A stretch of 64,000 bases of DNA from positions 8,311,098-8,375,097 of the forward strand of contig CAIIXF020000001.1 of NCBI GenBank assembly GCA_903813345.2, read 5' to 3'. Origin of the DNA: Owenia fusiformis (lineage: Eukaryota > Annelida > Polychaeta > Sabellida > Oweniidae). Position numbers and translations under genes: made by a program. Position 1 is the first letter of the stretch; every line of letters starts with the position of its first letter. Positions 1 to 12,357 of the stretch are shown here, one piece after another. The notes beneath the pieces were generated by a model. That model was not told where the DNA came from. It saw nothing but the letters and a program-made list of their open reading frames with translations, and ran no database searches.

Positions 1-488
1 ACATCTATAAAATGCATACACATGTTGTACAATATTTTTTTTTGTTATTGTGTTTTATTTCAGTTTATAATAAAATCATATACATCAAATAAGATGGAAG
101 ACCCCCTAATGGGAGTATTATCCATATTACAACGTAAAATAATGAAAAAAAAATTACAAAATGTATACACACCACTGAACCCAATCTCCACCTCAGTCCC
201 CCCCCCACAACCACATGTACGATGCCTTTAGAAAAAGAACAGTTGATCGAGTGCCAGAAATGTGTCTCAGGATAAACTGAATAGTATGGGTCAGTTTAAG
301 GTCATGTTTATTGATATATGTTAATTTTGTGGTCATCTTCAACACTGAATGTTTAGTTATGCATTTAATCATAACTTTTGCTTTGATATGATAATGTTGA
401 AGGAAAGATGCACTATTGAATTTACTGATTTGTTATTGTTATTTCCTTGTTCTTCCATTTAAACCAATGGTTTATGATTTATTAAATA
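1..488. other. Noncoding, no gene seen
   Basis: AT-rich sequence with short homopolymer runs. Neither strand gives a recognisable coding segment. It may be intron of the minus-strand SLC7A-like gene, whose 3' exons are not in the window. Confidence 0.5.
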
Positions 489-1925
489 TTACTTCAGTTT
501 TGTCTTAAAGTGTGATACAGAATTGATTCGAAGTAAATCTCCAGGTACATCATTCCATATATCAGTGCCTTGTTTACATATCGAGAATTTTCCAATATCA
601 GTTCTATACTTTGCTGGTCGAAGTTTATATTCTTGTCTTGTGGAATGATCATGAATTTCATTACTAGGAGTAAAATAATATTTGAATTGCCTCTTACAGG
701 GTTTGTTTACACCTTTAATGCATTTAAAAACATAAACTGCAATATTCATGTACACTATTTGAAATACATTCAGGATATTGGCTCTTTTGAAATGTGGGAG
801 TGTGTGATCTCTAGGTTGGCAGTTTATATCGAAAATTCGAATAAATTGTTTCTGTAGTCTGTGTAACTTGGTCAAATAAGATGGAGGGACAGTCCCCCAA
901 ATTATGCAGTTATAGTTCAAGTATGAATAAATAAGTGAATAATATATTGTTTTCAAAGCTTTACCATCTAAATTGAATTTTACCCTATGAAGTACACCTA
1001 ATGTTTTTGAAATTTTTGTTTCAATGTGTTAATATTAGGTTTCCACGATAATGTTTCATCGATAAGTACGCCAAGAAATTTTCCAACTATAGTTCTATCT
1101 AAAAGTGAGTTATTCATGTAGATTTTTATTTTTTCATGTTCAATTACTTTTTTTGGAGACCTGAATAAGATATAATTTGTTTTTGTTGGATTTAATGCGA
1201 GTTTGTTGCACTTAAACCATTCATTAATTATAGAAAGTTCCTCATTTACTGTGGTATTGAGGTCATCAAGATTGTTACCAGAAAATAGTATATTTGTATC
1301 GTCTGCATATAGAAACATTTCTGCAGCCTCTGAAGATCTGTAAAGGTCATTTATATAAATAATAAACAAAAGAGGCCCTAGAATTGTTCCTTGTGGAACA
1401 CCACATGATAATTCAACAATATCAGATGTTTCCCCTTCAAATTGTACCACCTGGGATATTTTTGAAAGATAACTTTGAAACCAATTGGAGGCAGTTCCCC
1501 GAATACCATAATAATTTAATTTTTGCATCAATATATTGTGATTTAATTAATCAAAAGCTTTAGACAGGTCACACATTAATCCTATGGAATATTTGTGATC
1601 TTCTAAGGCAAGGCGTACTGATTCAACAAATTTTAAAACAGCCATGAATGTTGAGTGATCTTTCTTAAAACCATACTGATGTTCGTATAAGATGTTTTGT
1701 TTCTCTAAGAAATCAAGCAACCTGTGAGACATACATTTTTCATAAATTTTAGAGAATACAGACAGAAGAGATACAGGTCGGTAATGTGTAAATATGTCAT
1801 TGCGATCTTTTTTATGAATAGGAATGACTTTTGCAAATTTTAAATCATCTGGAAATATACCCTGCATAAATGAGAGATTGATAATATAAGCAAGTGGTGA
1901 GCTTATCAGATGACTGTTACAATAT
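489..1925 (-). pseudogene. Broken LINE (non-LTR retrotransposon) reverse transcriptase
   Basis: The minus strand encodes the fingers-to-thumb part of a non-LTR reverse transcriptase, with the expected motif order. First comes FPDDLKFAKVIPIHKK then YRPVSLLSVFSKIYEK (about 1860-1720), next DLSKAFD, then GVPQGTILGPLLFIIYIND, and the catalytic YADD box (about 1300). A C-terminal stretch ends in SLIYSYLNYNCIIWG and stops at 489. There are two lesions. One is an in-frame TAA straight after DLSKAFD (about 1545). The other is a one-base frameshift near 1020, where the C-terminal part continues in another frame. The 5' end, including any endonuclease, is missing beyond about 1925. The motif style resembles the CR1/L2/Jockey group, but the clade was not tested. 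The copy looks dead but fairly young. Confidence 0.9.
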
Positions 1926-1940
1926 ATAGAGCTTCATGTA

Positions 1941-2315
1941 CAGGGTGACCACAAAAAAAGTGTGTAGATAGGGTGTTAAATTCAGGAAATATTAATGTAC
2001 TTACATAGCATTACAACAAAGACTTAGAGCTTTAGAGATATTATGTTTTCTGTGGAGGCATGCTCTGACGATGAACCACCCAAAAAGGGATAGCTATGAA
2101 ATATTAATGACTATGTATGAAAGCAATAATGGCTCAAATAATGGCTAAGATATAAATCCTGAATTCAGAAAATTGCATCTTTAACATTTTTGGTTAATTT
2201 CACATGAGAGCATATCTGGACGGATAATGTGATTACTCTTAACCTAACTCTTAATTCCATCATATATGACAAAGTTGTTCCAAAATTAGACAATGATATT
2301 TTTGTGGTCACCCTG
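1941..2315. mobile_element. Short TIR element (MITE), CAGGGTGACC ends
   Basis: The ends form a perfect 17-bp terminal inverted repeat, CAGGGTGACCACAAAAA at 1941 and its complement ending at 2315. The 375-bp interior has no coding potential. The left flank is TA and the right flank is GA, so a TA target duplication is possible but not intact. The ends resemble those of the larger element at 39419-40478. It lies directly behind the truncated 5' end of the LINE. Confidence 0.6.
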
Positions 2316-2904
2316 GATATATACATGTATTCAATTCATCTCAATAAAATGGAACTAAGCAATTAAAAGATAACATGCTGGTATAAGGTTCATAAAAAGT
2401 AATATTATTAAATAATTCACATGTATTTTAGAAAGAGGATTGGGCAGATAAAATGGCTTGGAAGGACATTATCTTTCAAAATAATGTTATAAATAATTTA
2501 CCAAGATACTTCTCAAGTTCAACCCTGCCATCCACCCAACCATGATGCTAAATGATATAAAAAGAATTAAAAATTGATTGAACTCATAGTGATAATGGCA
2601 TGGCATATATAAGTATTAAGTAATATGAACCTCATTGCAAAATAAATAGTTAATGCCTTAATGTATCGCATTATCATCATAAATATATTGAGCTTTATTG
2701 CTCAATAGCATTACTTTGATCATTAAGTATTATGTTTCTATAAATGAAAGTGAAACAGTAACACCTATTAAAGCAATTGGAATCGCTGATGATATTGCTG
2801 ATACCATAACTACAATAATGCATAAAAGAAGACAAGCATACGCTTTGAATAATATGAAACAATACACCTAAACTAATTGAACTAATAACAATGTGACAGT
2901 ATCG
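2316..2904. other. Noncoding 5' flank of the channel gene
   Basis: AT-rich, no coding segment on either strand and no clear repeat. Confidence 0.5.
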
Positions 2905-2914
2905 TATATATAAG
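2905..2914 (+). promoter_or_regulatory. TATA-like box before the channel gene
   Basis: TATATATAAG lies about 90 bases before the start codon at 3001, a spacing that would allow a short 5' UTR. Such AT-rich words are frequent by chance here, so this is only a candidate. Confidence 0.3.
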
Positions 2915-3000
2915 GGGAATGAATCATACCGTCACAGGAAACAACGAACAGATAACTTCCTAGAATTAACATCAAGTATTTCAATGAGCTGCATACAAAT

Positions 3001-4713
3001 ATGGAAAATACATTGAAAAGAAGAAAAATTGTTCCAGCAACGGCAAAGGAATCTATGGTAAAGTTTATGGAAACAACATCTATTAGGGGCTTGCCGAGAA
3101 TAGTGAGAACTCAAAATAAATTATGGCGTGTGATGTATGCAATAACTTTTCTTGCGGCATTAGGTGCAAACTTATATTTTGTATATACCACACTCGAAAT
3201 ATATTTTGAATATAATACACACACAAAGGCATCAATTTTAAGGATCAATGAAGTGGATTACTTTCCAGATATCACTCTGTGCAATATTCGTAACCAAGCA
3301 AATTCACGATTTTTTACCAATGACGGGAATTTAACGATATATGCCCAGAGAATCAGAAAATACATGACATCTGCTCTATATAAATTACATGATTTATTTG
3401 ATGCAGATATAACAAGTGACTTGACAACAATAGGGATGTATGATTTGGAAAAATTATTTATCACAACAATAAACAAAGTAGGAGCGAATCAAAAAAACTT
3501 GACAAGATCTGAACAGAAAGTCTTGGAATCTCTCACAGATTTTAGAAGTTACTTTACAATGTTTAATTCAAGTGAGAGAGAAGATATGGGTCACCAGAAG
3601 CATGACATCATAAAACAATGCCGTGTGCTTAAATGGTTAGAAACAGATGAAGAAGACTGTAACGTGGAATCAATCATACTTTACCAAGACATGAAGTACA
3701 TCAACTGTTATACAGTTCAACTTCAGAAACAGGTAACAAACAAGACACGTGGGATCTCAACTGTTCTCTATATGACACCACATAACTTTGCAGTATTGGA
3801 AAGTATTCCAGAGAAAATCCCACAAGACAGTGGGATAGTGGTCTTTATACACCAACATAACACCATGCCTTTTGGTGCCCCGAGCTTCACAGCGGCTCCT
3901 GGATTTAAGACCATGGTTAACATTGACGTCACAAACACTATCACTCTACCAGCTCCCTTTACAAACTGTGTTCAAGAAAGAAAATTAAATTTCACTAAAT
4001 ATAATGGTGATGAATTTGTGTATGACAAAGAGCCCTGTGTGGCCCAGTGTGTACAAGAGCAGGCCCTAAAACAATGTAAGTGCCTTAATGCAGATTTTCC
4101 TCCATTACCCAATGCATCATACTGCACAGACCTTACATTAGACAGCAAATTGTATGAAGCTAATATTGCTTGCATGCATACAGCACTGCCTACTGCCGAA
4201 ACAAAGCCTTGTCTAAAACAGTGCCCAAGTAAGTGTAACCAGTATATATATAATTACAAACTGAGCCAATCAACATGGCCACAAGAAATGAGTCATCTTG
4301 GAATATATAAAACCTACATACGAGGCACACAATATGAAAGTGAATTCACAGACTATGAAGCACTTCTTAAAGAAAATGCCCCAAACCTTACAAATAAAGA
4401 AAGGTATGACAAATTAAGAACACTATCTACAATAAAAGACACGTTTGTAAAGCTTGAAATTGGTCTCACTGACAAAGATGTAATACAGTTCAAGGATACT
4501 CCACAACTAACAAAGTTTGATATTTGGAACACTGTCGCTTCGACTTTTATTTTTTGGATTGGATTCACATTTTTTTCCATCATGGAGATCATTGAATGTG
4601 CATTTCATGTTGCGATAGGCTACATGTTTCATGGTGGCAGGACCCGTGAACATCCAGATAAAAGAAAACAGGTGGAGATGGGAGATAAAGGTGACAACAA
4701 TACAAAGTACTAG
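3001..4713 (+). CDS. DEG/ENaC-family ion channel, intronless
   Basis: The predicted protein has 570 aa, the usual size for degenerin/epithelial sodium channel family members. TM1 is at about residues 41-65 and is followed by the family motif FPDITLCN (88-95). A long extracellular loop has a cysteine-rich part (from about residue 320: CVAQC, CKC, CLKQCPSKC). TM2 is at about 508-532 and ends in IMEIIE before a short basic tail. Two signature positions differ from the family norm. The N-terminal gating dipeptide HG is RG (TSIRGLPRI, 29-30). The selectivity-filter GxS reads GFT (521-523). Family members form trimeric, sodium-permeable channels gated by protons, peptides or mechanical force; the stimulus here cannot be told. 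The frame is open from the ATG to TAG with no intron, either ancestral or a retrocopy. Confidence 0.92.
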   Translation: MENTLKRRKIVPATAKESMVKFMETTSIRGLPRIVRTQNKLWRVMYAITFLAALGANLYFVYTTLEIYFEYNTHTKASILRINEVDYFPDITLCNIRNQANSRFFTNDGNLTIYAQRIRKYMTSALYKLHDLFDADITSDLTTIGMYDLEKLFITTINKVGANQKNLTRSEQKVLESLTDFRSYFTMFNSSEREDMGHQKHDIIKQCRVLKWLETDEEDCNVESIILYQDMKYINCYTVQLQKQVTNKTRGISTVLYMTPHNFAVLESIPEKIPQDSGIVVFIHQHNTMPFGAPSFTAAPGFKTMVNIDVTNTITLPAPFTNCVQERKLNFTKYNGDEFVYDKEPCVAQCVQEQALKQCKCLNADFPPLPNASYCTDLTLDSKLYEANIACMHTALPTAETKPCLKQCPSKCNQYIYNYKLSQSTWPQEMSHLGIYKTYIRGTQYESEFTDYEALLKENAPNLTNKERYDKLRTLSTIKDTFVKLEIGLTDKDVIQFKDTPQLTKFDIWNTVASTFIFWIGFTFFSIMEIIECAFHVAIGYMFHGGRTREHPDKRKQVEMGDKGDNNTKY

Positions 4714-5045
4714 TCACTCCTCTCATTGCAAGCACATCAGAAAGCCTACACTTTTTCATGGACTGAGTTGATGTAAAAGTCACAGGTACGCTGAAAGTTA
4801 TTTCCAGAGTACCTGAGTATACCTGTCACCTGTCATCAGAGATGGTTTCATATAAATTGAGCTGACGCTATGGATGTAATTTTATCTGCTATGTAAATGT
4901 ACAGTATTATATATAAATTAATTATTATAAAACTACTCTGCCTCGTATATTTTTTAGCATTATGCAGACAATCGATAGAGACAAAGAGAGACTTCAAAGA
5001 CATACAGCCTCTTGTTCAGATATTGTAATCTAAGCTTTTGTTGTA

Positions 5046-5051
5046 AATAAA
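5046..5051 (+). terminator. Candidate polyadenylation signal
   Basis: AATAAA about 330 bases after the channel stop codon. It is the clearest canonical signal downstream, but no cleavage evidence is available. Confidence 0.35.
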
Positions 5052-5744
5052 TTAGTATATGGATTCTACACTGCACAACAAGACTACAATTCTGAGCTCG
5101 ATTTATAAGCTTCTCATTATCTGAATTACTTCATTCCTACAACATAAAATGCACACACTGTGTTTCCAATGGAGGGTATACTTGTCCCATAACTGTTGTA
5201 ATTGCACATAAACAGTGGATGTCTTAAAATATATGCTCAAATTCAAATTCAAAGTGTTTACAATGGTGTATTATATATTATATTTGTAGAGGTATGAGCT
5301 ATCAAAATCTCTGGAATCATGGTAACATTGTGCTACTTTTAAAAAGCAGGTGTCATTACTTCCATTTTTGATATTAATGGGATTGTGGGGGAAAAATGAG
5401 TAGTCAATTTCACAAAACATTGATTGCAGCAAAAAACAGCCTTACGGTACAAAAAAACATACTAGTAATCCAAATTATAAATTATGTCAGAGACACAATG
5501 ACATTTTAGCATAGTTCAGTCTAACTGAAACATTTTTTAGGCATTAACTTGCAAAATATCACCACCTGCCATTTGTTACATACACTGAATACCCACTACC
5601 GGATGCAAAATATCAAACACAAACCACCAAACACAAAAAAATTGAAGATTATAACAATATGTCACCACTTGTGATGGTGACATAAAAATGATGTTCATTC
5701 AATAAGGATACCATATCCCCATACAAGAAATTATTAGTACATAC

Positions 5745-8700
5745 CTCATTCTTTGGAATGTTCCAGTTGTGAAAATCAGCTTTGAACATGCCACATATCA
5801 CAACATATGTGACAACTAACAAGTTCACACCAGTGAATATATTGTTAAATGTTGAAGATTCTTTCACCCCTATGGCAAGTATGACTGAAACATACAATGA
5901 TAAAGAACATTATGATTCAAAATTTTAAAACCCAGATCATTGTACAGTAATGGATGAACAGGAGGAAAAAGAAATGTTTTGACATATATCTGTTTGTTTT
6001 GACACTCGGGTTTCGACAGTTCACTGACAACCAATATATGATACGTACATTGATAATTGTATTGAAACTATATATGTACACAGGTGGCACTTGCAATTTT
6101 AATAAGAACTCGATATATCGTGTACAGCTCACATTACATAGCATTTATTCTAGCTACTTTAAAAACCACTAATGGAATAACTAAAATGGAAATAAAAATA
6201 ATCAATCTAGCAGAACTTAATAGTGATCAGACATAGCAACAATCATTCAATATAAACATTCCATCAATTTGACAGAAATACAAAAGTATTTAGGAATGCT
6301 ATTTTGTTCTGAAAGCCCATGCTGCAACTCACTATTTGTTTTTATATTCAAACCGGATATCAGTTTTGTACAGCCACTGATCAGATCATGATGCATAAGG
6401 GGTAACACTAAGTATACATGCTTACATATAATATAACTCAGCTATGCTTAGAATTGATCATATATCTAAAAAGCATTGTTAGCATTCCCATAATTCCAAA
6501 TAAATAGAGGTTACTTAATGGGAGGGATGGAATATGTAACTACAACTACATACTACAAAACTACTTTACATCAGTTTCACATGTCAGGGTATGATATCAG
6601 TGTGGTGTATCCATAATACATGTGTTTTAAAAAATGTTTACATAATATTAATCATTTTCCAAATTTTTAAAAGAGTGATATACAAACTTGGATAAAAGTA
6701 AGTTAACATGAGAGCTTTTACTAGACATAATAGTTTCAAACAGTTTATCTGGATCTTTGCACTGTTTCAGATCAGATTCTAAAGTTTCAAACAAAAGCTC
6801 TCTGTGTTTTAAGTTCTTTGTACAGCTTGTGATAAAGTGAAGCTATTTCTGAAACTTATTCATTTTCAAGTATGATTTGTCATCAACCAATGATGATGAT
6901 ATAAAGTGATACAATTTGACTTATATAACATTTTCAACTTTTATTAATAAGTTTTAAGATAAAAAGAAAATGTAAAAATCAAGAGAAATCCCAGGGAATA
7001 GTTCTGATGAGGATCTGATTTGGATCGATTTTGACTGTTACAGGATCTGATGCAGGATTTTGGATGATGTGGGATCCCTTACGGAATTATTTAAATATCA
7101 ATTTTATTCCCTGTTTATTTCCCAGGGAAAACATGTTATTATGGAATAAATACAGGTCATGTGTACAATAAGCCATTTACTTACTTGATAACAGTATTGT
7201 AATGGCAAATGCAAAGAAATCTGGGTAGCTCGATAACCACGCAACATCCATGTGTACAGTACTGTTTAGGTATGTGCTGATCTTGTAGTCTATGATGGAG
7301 TCAAAATATGCACTCCATGCTCTGGCCACACTAGCTGTTCCTATAGCAGAATAATTGCAACAATTGTAAAAACATAGAGAACACCTTTCATTTTAATTAA
7401 TACAGACATATCAAAAACATATTGGAATAAACAACAGAACTAAAGTGCCAATACCTATCTCTTGCCCTAAGATAGAAAACATTTCAGAAAAATCTGTAAA
7501 TTGCATCAGCAATAGAATTTATAACAAATGGCCTCTTTTCAGTATTTTAGTATGTGCATGTACCTTTTGTAAATCGAACACACCATGCCACCGTGAGTGA
7601 TTTGGTATTTGGTAGGATTTGGTATTTTCGGAAGAGAAGCTTTGTATTAAGTCTGTTAATGATGTAGGCAGTTAGAATTTCTAAAAACTGGGGTTTAATT
7701 TTAAAGGCTTTTGAGAGAGCTTTTTAATAACCAATGTGATATTTTTTATTGTGTATGTATAGTGCAGATTGATATTCTTATTTTTTGAAGACAGTCTCAG
7801 ATTTTGCATCCCTCATATTTAAGTGAGCCTACCTATTACATATTCTAGAATTAGGTTCCAGCCAATGATAAAGGCCCATAGCTCTCCAACTGTCACATAA
7901 CTGTACACATAGGCAGAACCAGTCTTTGGTACTCGGGCTCCAAACTCAGCATAGCACAAGCCTGAAATGACAATAATTCAATTAAAACTATTGCTTCATT
8001 TAATTGCCTTTTAAAGATGTATTGTCCATAACAGGGAAGACTCGAGGAATTCATGTATTTTCACCTGCTCCTAAAACGATAAATGAGGGACAAGTAAATC
8101 AGAAAGAAATTCAAAGTATAAAGGTGACGAATCAGTTCACGAGTGCTGCCCTCTTAATAACAAGTCATAATCAATGTGTAGATTTCTTTATTAAAGGAAT
8201 AGTAACCCTTGCCAATGATTTGTTTCACTCAAGTTGTAATAATATGAAAACTAAAGGTTATGGATTTATGTTAAAATTATTAATGATTTTCTTAATCTGA
8301 ATGTTCTTTATCTTTTCTATAGATGGAAAGAATCCAGATCTAAGTGATAAGTTAATGGATGTATTGAGTTGTTTATATATAATGTTTTTTTAATGTTTTG
8401 ACATATTGACATAGATTACTCACATTTCTCCCTAACTAAACTTCTACATCTACAGATTTAATATGCATATTGAAATCAAACGAAAGAGGCAATATTTAAA
8501 GAGTGATGTGCTGACTATTCTAAGCTGTTAAGTGAATGATAAATAAATTTAACAAAATGTCATTACAAGCTGATATTACCACTTGAGGTAATATTTGTAA
8601 ATAAATCCTCACTGTTCAAATTTTGGTTAGATTTCAGGAAGTTTACTAAAAAATGTTTTCCTGTGTTGAGAAAGCTTTGTACATTTTATGATAAAATGTA

Positions 8701-11700
8701 CATGATATGTACTGTATGTTACATAACCTTTCATTTACAAGTTTTGGTAAGGAAATGTTAATGTTGTTTGTTTTAAAAGATAAATAAACCTAGTTGTATC
8801 GACTTTACATGTTAGCCATAATACATTCTATTACTCCAGTCCCTGGAGGTGTCGCAGAACAAAAAAATCAGAATGGTTCGGTTTGGAACATAATGCTTCA
8901 AAATGGAACAGAGTGACTGTGTATTTTAGATTACTTTAAAACCCATGCGTCATAGTCAAAACTCTTCAATGAGAAAATGAACTTCTTTTGGTGTAAAATA
9001 TTGAAAGAGAAATGCTGTTTTGTGGGTCAAAAGCTGTGAAAAAATGAGATTTTTTGTTCCAGGACGGAACTGAAAGGTCCATGTGCTGTATGGCAAGTGA
9101 TTGTAGACAGCCATATCTTTCACCATGAGTACTTTCTGGATATAAATACAGTGGTTTTTATTAAAACAATATGTTTTCTTTAAGGTGAAGTCCACATGAT
9201 AGTAAAATATCAATCCAACTCTCTGAAAAATTATGGATTGGGACCCCACCTTGTCACTTTTTTAAAAATGTAAGGCTTATTTTCTAAAAAGAGGATCTTG
9301 TTTTTCTCAATTTAAACATATCAAAAGTTTCTTCTACACTATATTAATAACTTCTGAAAAGGGGATGGGTATTGAAATGCGATAAAGTCAAAAACCACAT
9401 TTCCCATGTTATTTTCCCATAGGGAAAATTCATGCTATCCATTGTTTTCAGCATGCTTTTGGTCATTGAAAATTGATATCTTCAAAACTAGACTTTCAAT
9501 ACCATTCTACTTTTGAAGATGTTTTAGAGCCCTTGTTGAATAATCTTTTCATGCAATAAAATCAGAAAAAGAAGATCCTCTTTTGTGCAAATAAGTTCAA
9601 CATTTTGAAAAAATTGTTGACCTGGGGTCCCTATTTATAATTTTTCGAATTGTTCGATTGATAAAATATACTGTTTTGATGAAACCACTGTATTTATGCC
9701 CAGAAAGTACTCATGGTGAACGATATGACCGTCTAAAATCAGTTGCCATACTGCCCATTGACCTTTTGGATTTTTGTTCCATGTTCTGGACCAAAGAGCC
9801 TAATTTTGTTGGTCGGAAGAAAATTGGGTATCTGTGACACCTCTACCAGTCCCAGTACCTCTCTGCTTTAATGAATGAATGTGGTGTTCTTATTCATCTG
9901 GAAAGACCATCGTAACATTATTCAGAAAATACTGTTTGATTATTTCTTAAAGTGAAGTGTGAAAATGTGCTAGCCATGTTTAAAAGTTGAAGACATTTTA
10001 ACTGAACACAGCCTTAATGATGATATGTTCAACAATGACAATGAAGAGTATGATTTCTATCTTGCTATATCCTCCCAACAATGCAAACGTAAATTACTAG
10101 CCCACAAACTCTATACACTGGTATTTTATAAAACTATCAAACAAACTCCCCCTTCCTTTCTGAAGAAATATCTTACTTAAGGTAAATTACTTTATTCACT
10201 TAAAGATCAAAGCCAGAGAGGTTCGTGTTTATGAGAGATGTTTTTATGTATACACACAATCAAAGTGAAAGAAATAAGTATTATTACAGAACTATGTTCA
10301 TGAGAATGTGTTTTTAACTTTCTCTGGATGAACAATTGAAATGGTGCCTTGGAGATGATTTCATTATTTGGTGCAAAAATTAGGTTTTTATTTGAAAATT
10401 GTGTCAAATGATATTTAGGCTACTGACTGGTAACCTCTATTTGATTCTACGTTAAATGTGTTTCTGCACAGGAATTTTTCTATTGTGCAACCATTTAAAA
10501 ATTATTTGGCTTTTATTCAATTGAAACAGCATTTCTAATCTTATATTAGATTCCCTGATCAACATGCAGTGAAGCACCTCTCTTATCTGAACACCTCTCA
10601 ATGTGAACACTTTTTCTGGGTCTCAAAATTATTTTCTCTCATTGACTAACATGTTTATAAAACCTTGAAATGTGAACACCTGCTAATCTGAACACTTTTG
10701 TCCAGTCCCAGAGGTAATCAGAGGTTTTACTGTACACATTTTTACATTACATACTTAGCGTAAGATTAGAAATCTCAAGGCACAGAATGTGGACAAAGTC
10801 CCGAGTCTCGGGCTGGGACTATAGAGGAAAAAACATGAACATTTAAAATAAACCCCTCGTGAACCCTAAGGCAAAAAATGCACAAACAAATAGCTGAACA
10901 AAGTTATGCAAATGTGATTTACATCTATTAGTAATCTCTCAAATATATTTACCAGCTAACACAGATGCCACTGCAGCAACAAAGAAGGCAAGGACAACAG
11001 AAGGACCAGCTGATTGCTTTGCTACCTGGCCTGCCACAACATAAATACCAGCTCCAAGTGTACTGCCAATACCTACAACAGAGAACCAGCATACAATTAA
11101 TATAACGCATATTATGGCAACACCAAGGTGTAGCAAATTCCTTCAAACATCTTATAACATTGCTAGATATTATTTCACAAAACGTCCATCATGCTGAAAT
11201 TGAAATATGGCAAGTAATATTCTGCCAACAGCAAATGGCTGCTAACTCACCAAAATATGAAGCAGTGTATCATGTTTACAGATATTTAATATAAACAACA
11301 AATCGTACTAACAAATTGCTGTACTACATTTCAGGTCACAGCAAAAAAACGTAAACTATAAAGAGTACATATACTGTACTTCTACTTAATTTGGTGCTAC
11401 TTATTTTGGCGGATTTGTTGTTTTGAACATTTGGTTGCTACTTTATTTGGCGGACTTGCAATATTACAATGTACTAATATTGGTACCAATTAACATGGTA
11501 CTAAAATTACTGGGGAATTTGGCAGCGACTTAATTTGGGGGACTTTATTAATGGCACCAAATTAAAACAGCCGCTAAATTATGTAGAAGTAACCTGCAAC
11601 GTGCGATAAGTATATACATGTACATGCATGCATAAGTACCAGCATGCAAATGTATGGAAAAAAGTGCTAGAAATCATCTGTTACAATGAGGCATTTATTC

Positions 11701-12357
11701 ATTTTTTGAGCGATTAACTCTTTCTAAATTCATGAAAATTTCTCTCAAAGAGAAACATTTTAGAAATATACAGGATGAGAGAGAAGTTGAGTTGTGTTGA
11801 ATTAAGTGTTAGTTTTATGTCTACCTGACTGCTTCTCAAGTTATTACTATAACACGTTATTACTTTTCATTATCATGGTAACAGATATTGCCTATCTATT
11901 CAAACTTATAATATATTTATACAATATGTGTTCAAAGTAAACAATTCAAGTCTATCTAAACATAAATTCTCATAAGATATAGCAAATTACAGAACTTTAA
12001 CTATTGTTACAGATGCAAATGCTAATCACTGAAAGTTAATCGCAAATCAATGGTAATACAATTGCCATAGAAAATGTCACAACTTCTTGCCAGCATAGAG
12101 TGACAAAAAATTAATGTTGATTTTCATCACTAATGAAACAAAATGAATTAGATTTGAACACCGACTCCCAATTTAAAATTCTCCACTTTCTATTCCGAAT
12201 CCAACTTCGATAATTTGAAGGCCTCCTTTAGGAGTGAAATGAACTCACCTAATGCAGTTAGATCAAAAGTAGACAAACATCTTGCAAGTTTGGTTTCTGA
12301 GACAGTTGAAAGATCGATATACTTCTTCCGTATCAACCGTCCAACAAATCTTGACAT
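5745..12357 (-). CDS. SLC7A: Cationic amino acid transporter, SLC7A family (5' five exons, partial)
   Basis: Five coding exons on the minus strand, in transcript order: 12249-12357, 10953-11072, 7833-7961, 7185-7340, 5745-5884. Every intron is GT..AG. The first four introns are phase 1 and the exon at 5745 ends in phase 0 before GTATGT. Together they give 218 codons starting [12 protein letters not shown]. Diagnostic stretches are [19 protein letters not shown] (end of N-terminus, unwound TM1), [18 protein letters not shown] and [17 protein letters not shown] (TM3 region), then [11 protein letters not shown] and GVKES. This is the order in CAT-type (SLC7A1-4) carriers, which move arginine and lysine across the plasma membrane. 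Only the N-terminal third is present. The next exon was not found between 1 and 5744, so the gene should continue left of the window, with the antisense channel gene inside that intron. The exact paralogue is undecided. Confidence 0.9.
8833..9858. repeat. Foldback/MITE-like element in an SLC7A intron
   Basis: About 200 bases at 9050-9260 are inverted at about 9610-9785; the shared words include CACCATGAGTACTTTCTGG and ATAAATACAGTGGTTT. Outer ends at about 8835 and 9855 share GAGGTGTC.CAGA in inverted orientation. The interior has no coding capacity. Boundaries are approximate and no target duplication was settled. Confidence 0.6.
10567..10732. mobile_element. pogo/Tigger-like MITE remnant
   Basis: Begins CAGTGAAGCACC and ends GGTTTTACTG followed by TA. 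Inside it repeats phrases such as TCTGAACAC and TGTGAACAC. Ends of the CAGTRAAACC type with TA targets are typical of pogo-like non-autonomous elements. The same end type recurs in this window at 17886, 19745, 21350 and 36718. Confidence 0.5.
11377..11591. mobile_element. MITE in SLC7A intron 1
   Basis: TACTTCTAC at 11377 is matched by GTAGAAGTA ending at 11591. Just inside, TAATTTGGTGC is matched by GCACCAAATTA. The 215-bp interior repeats words such as ATTTGGCGGA and is noncoding. Confidence 0.5.
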
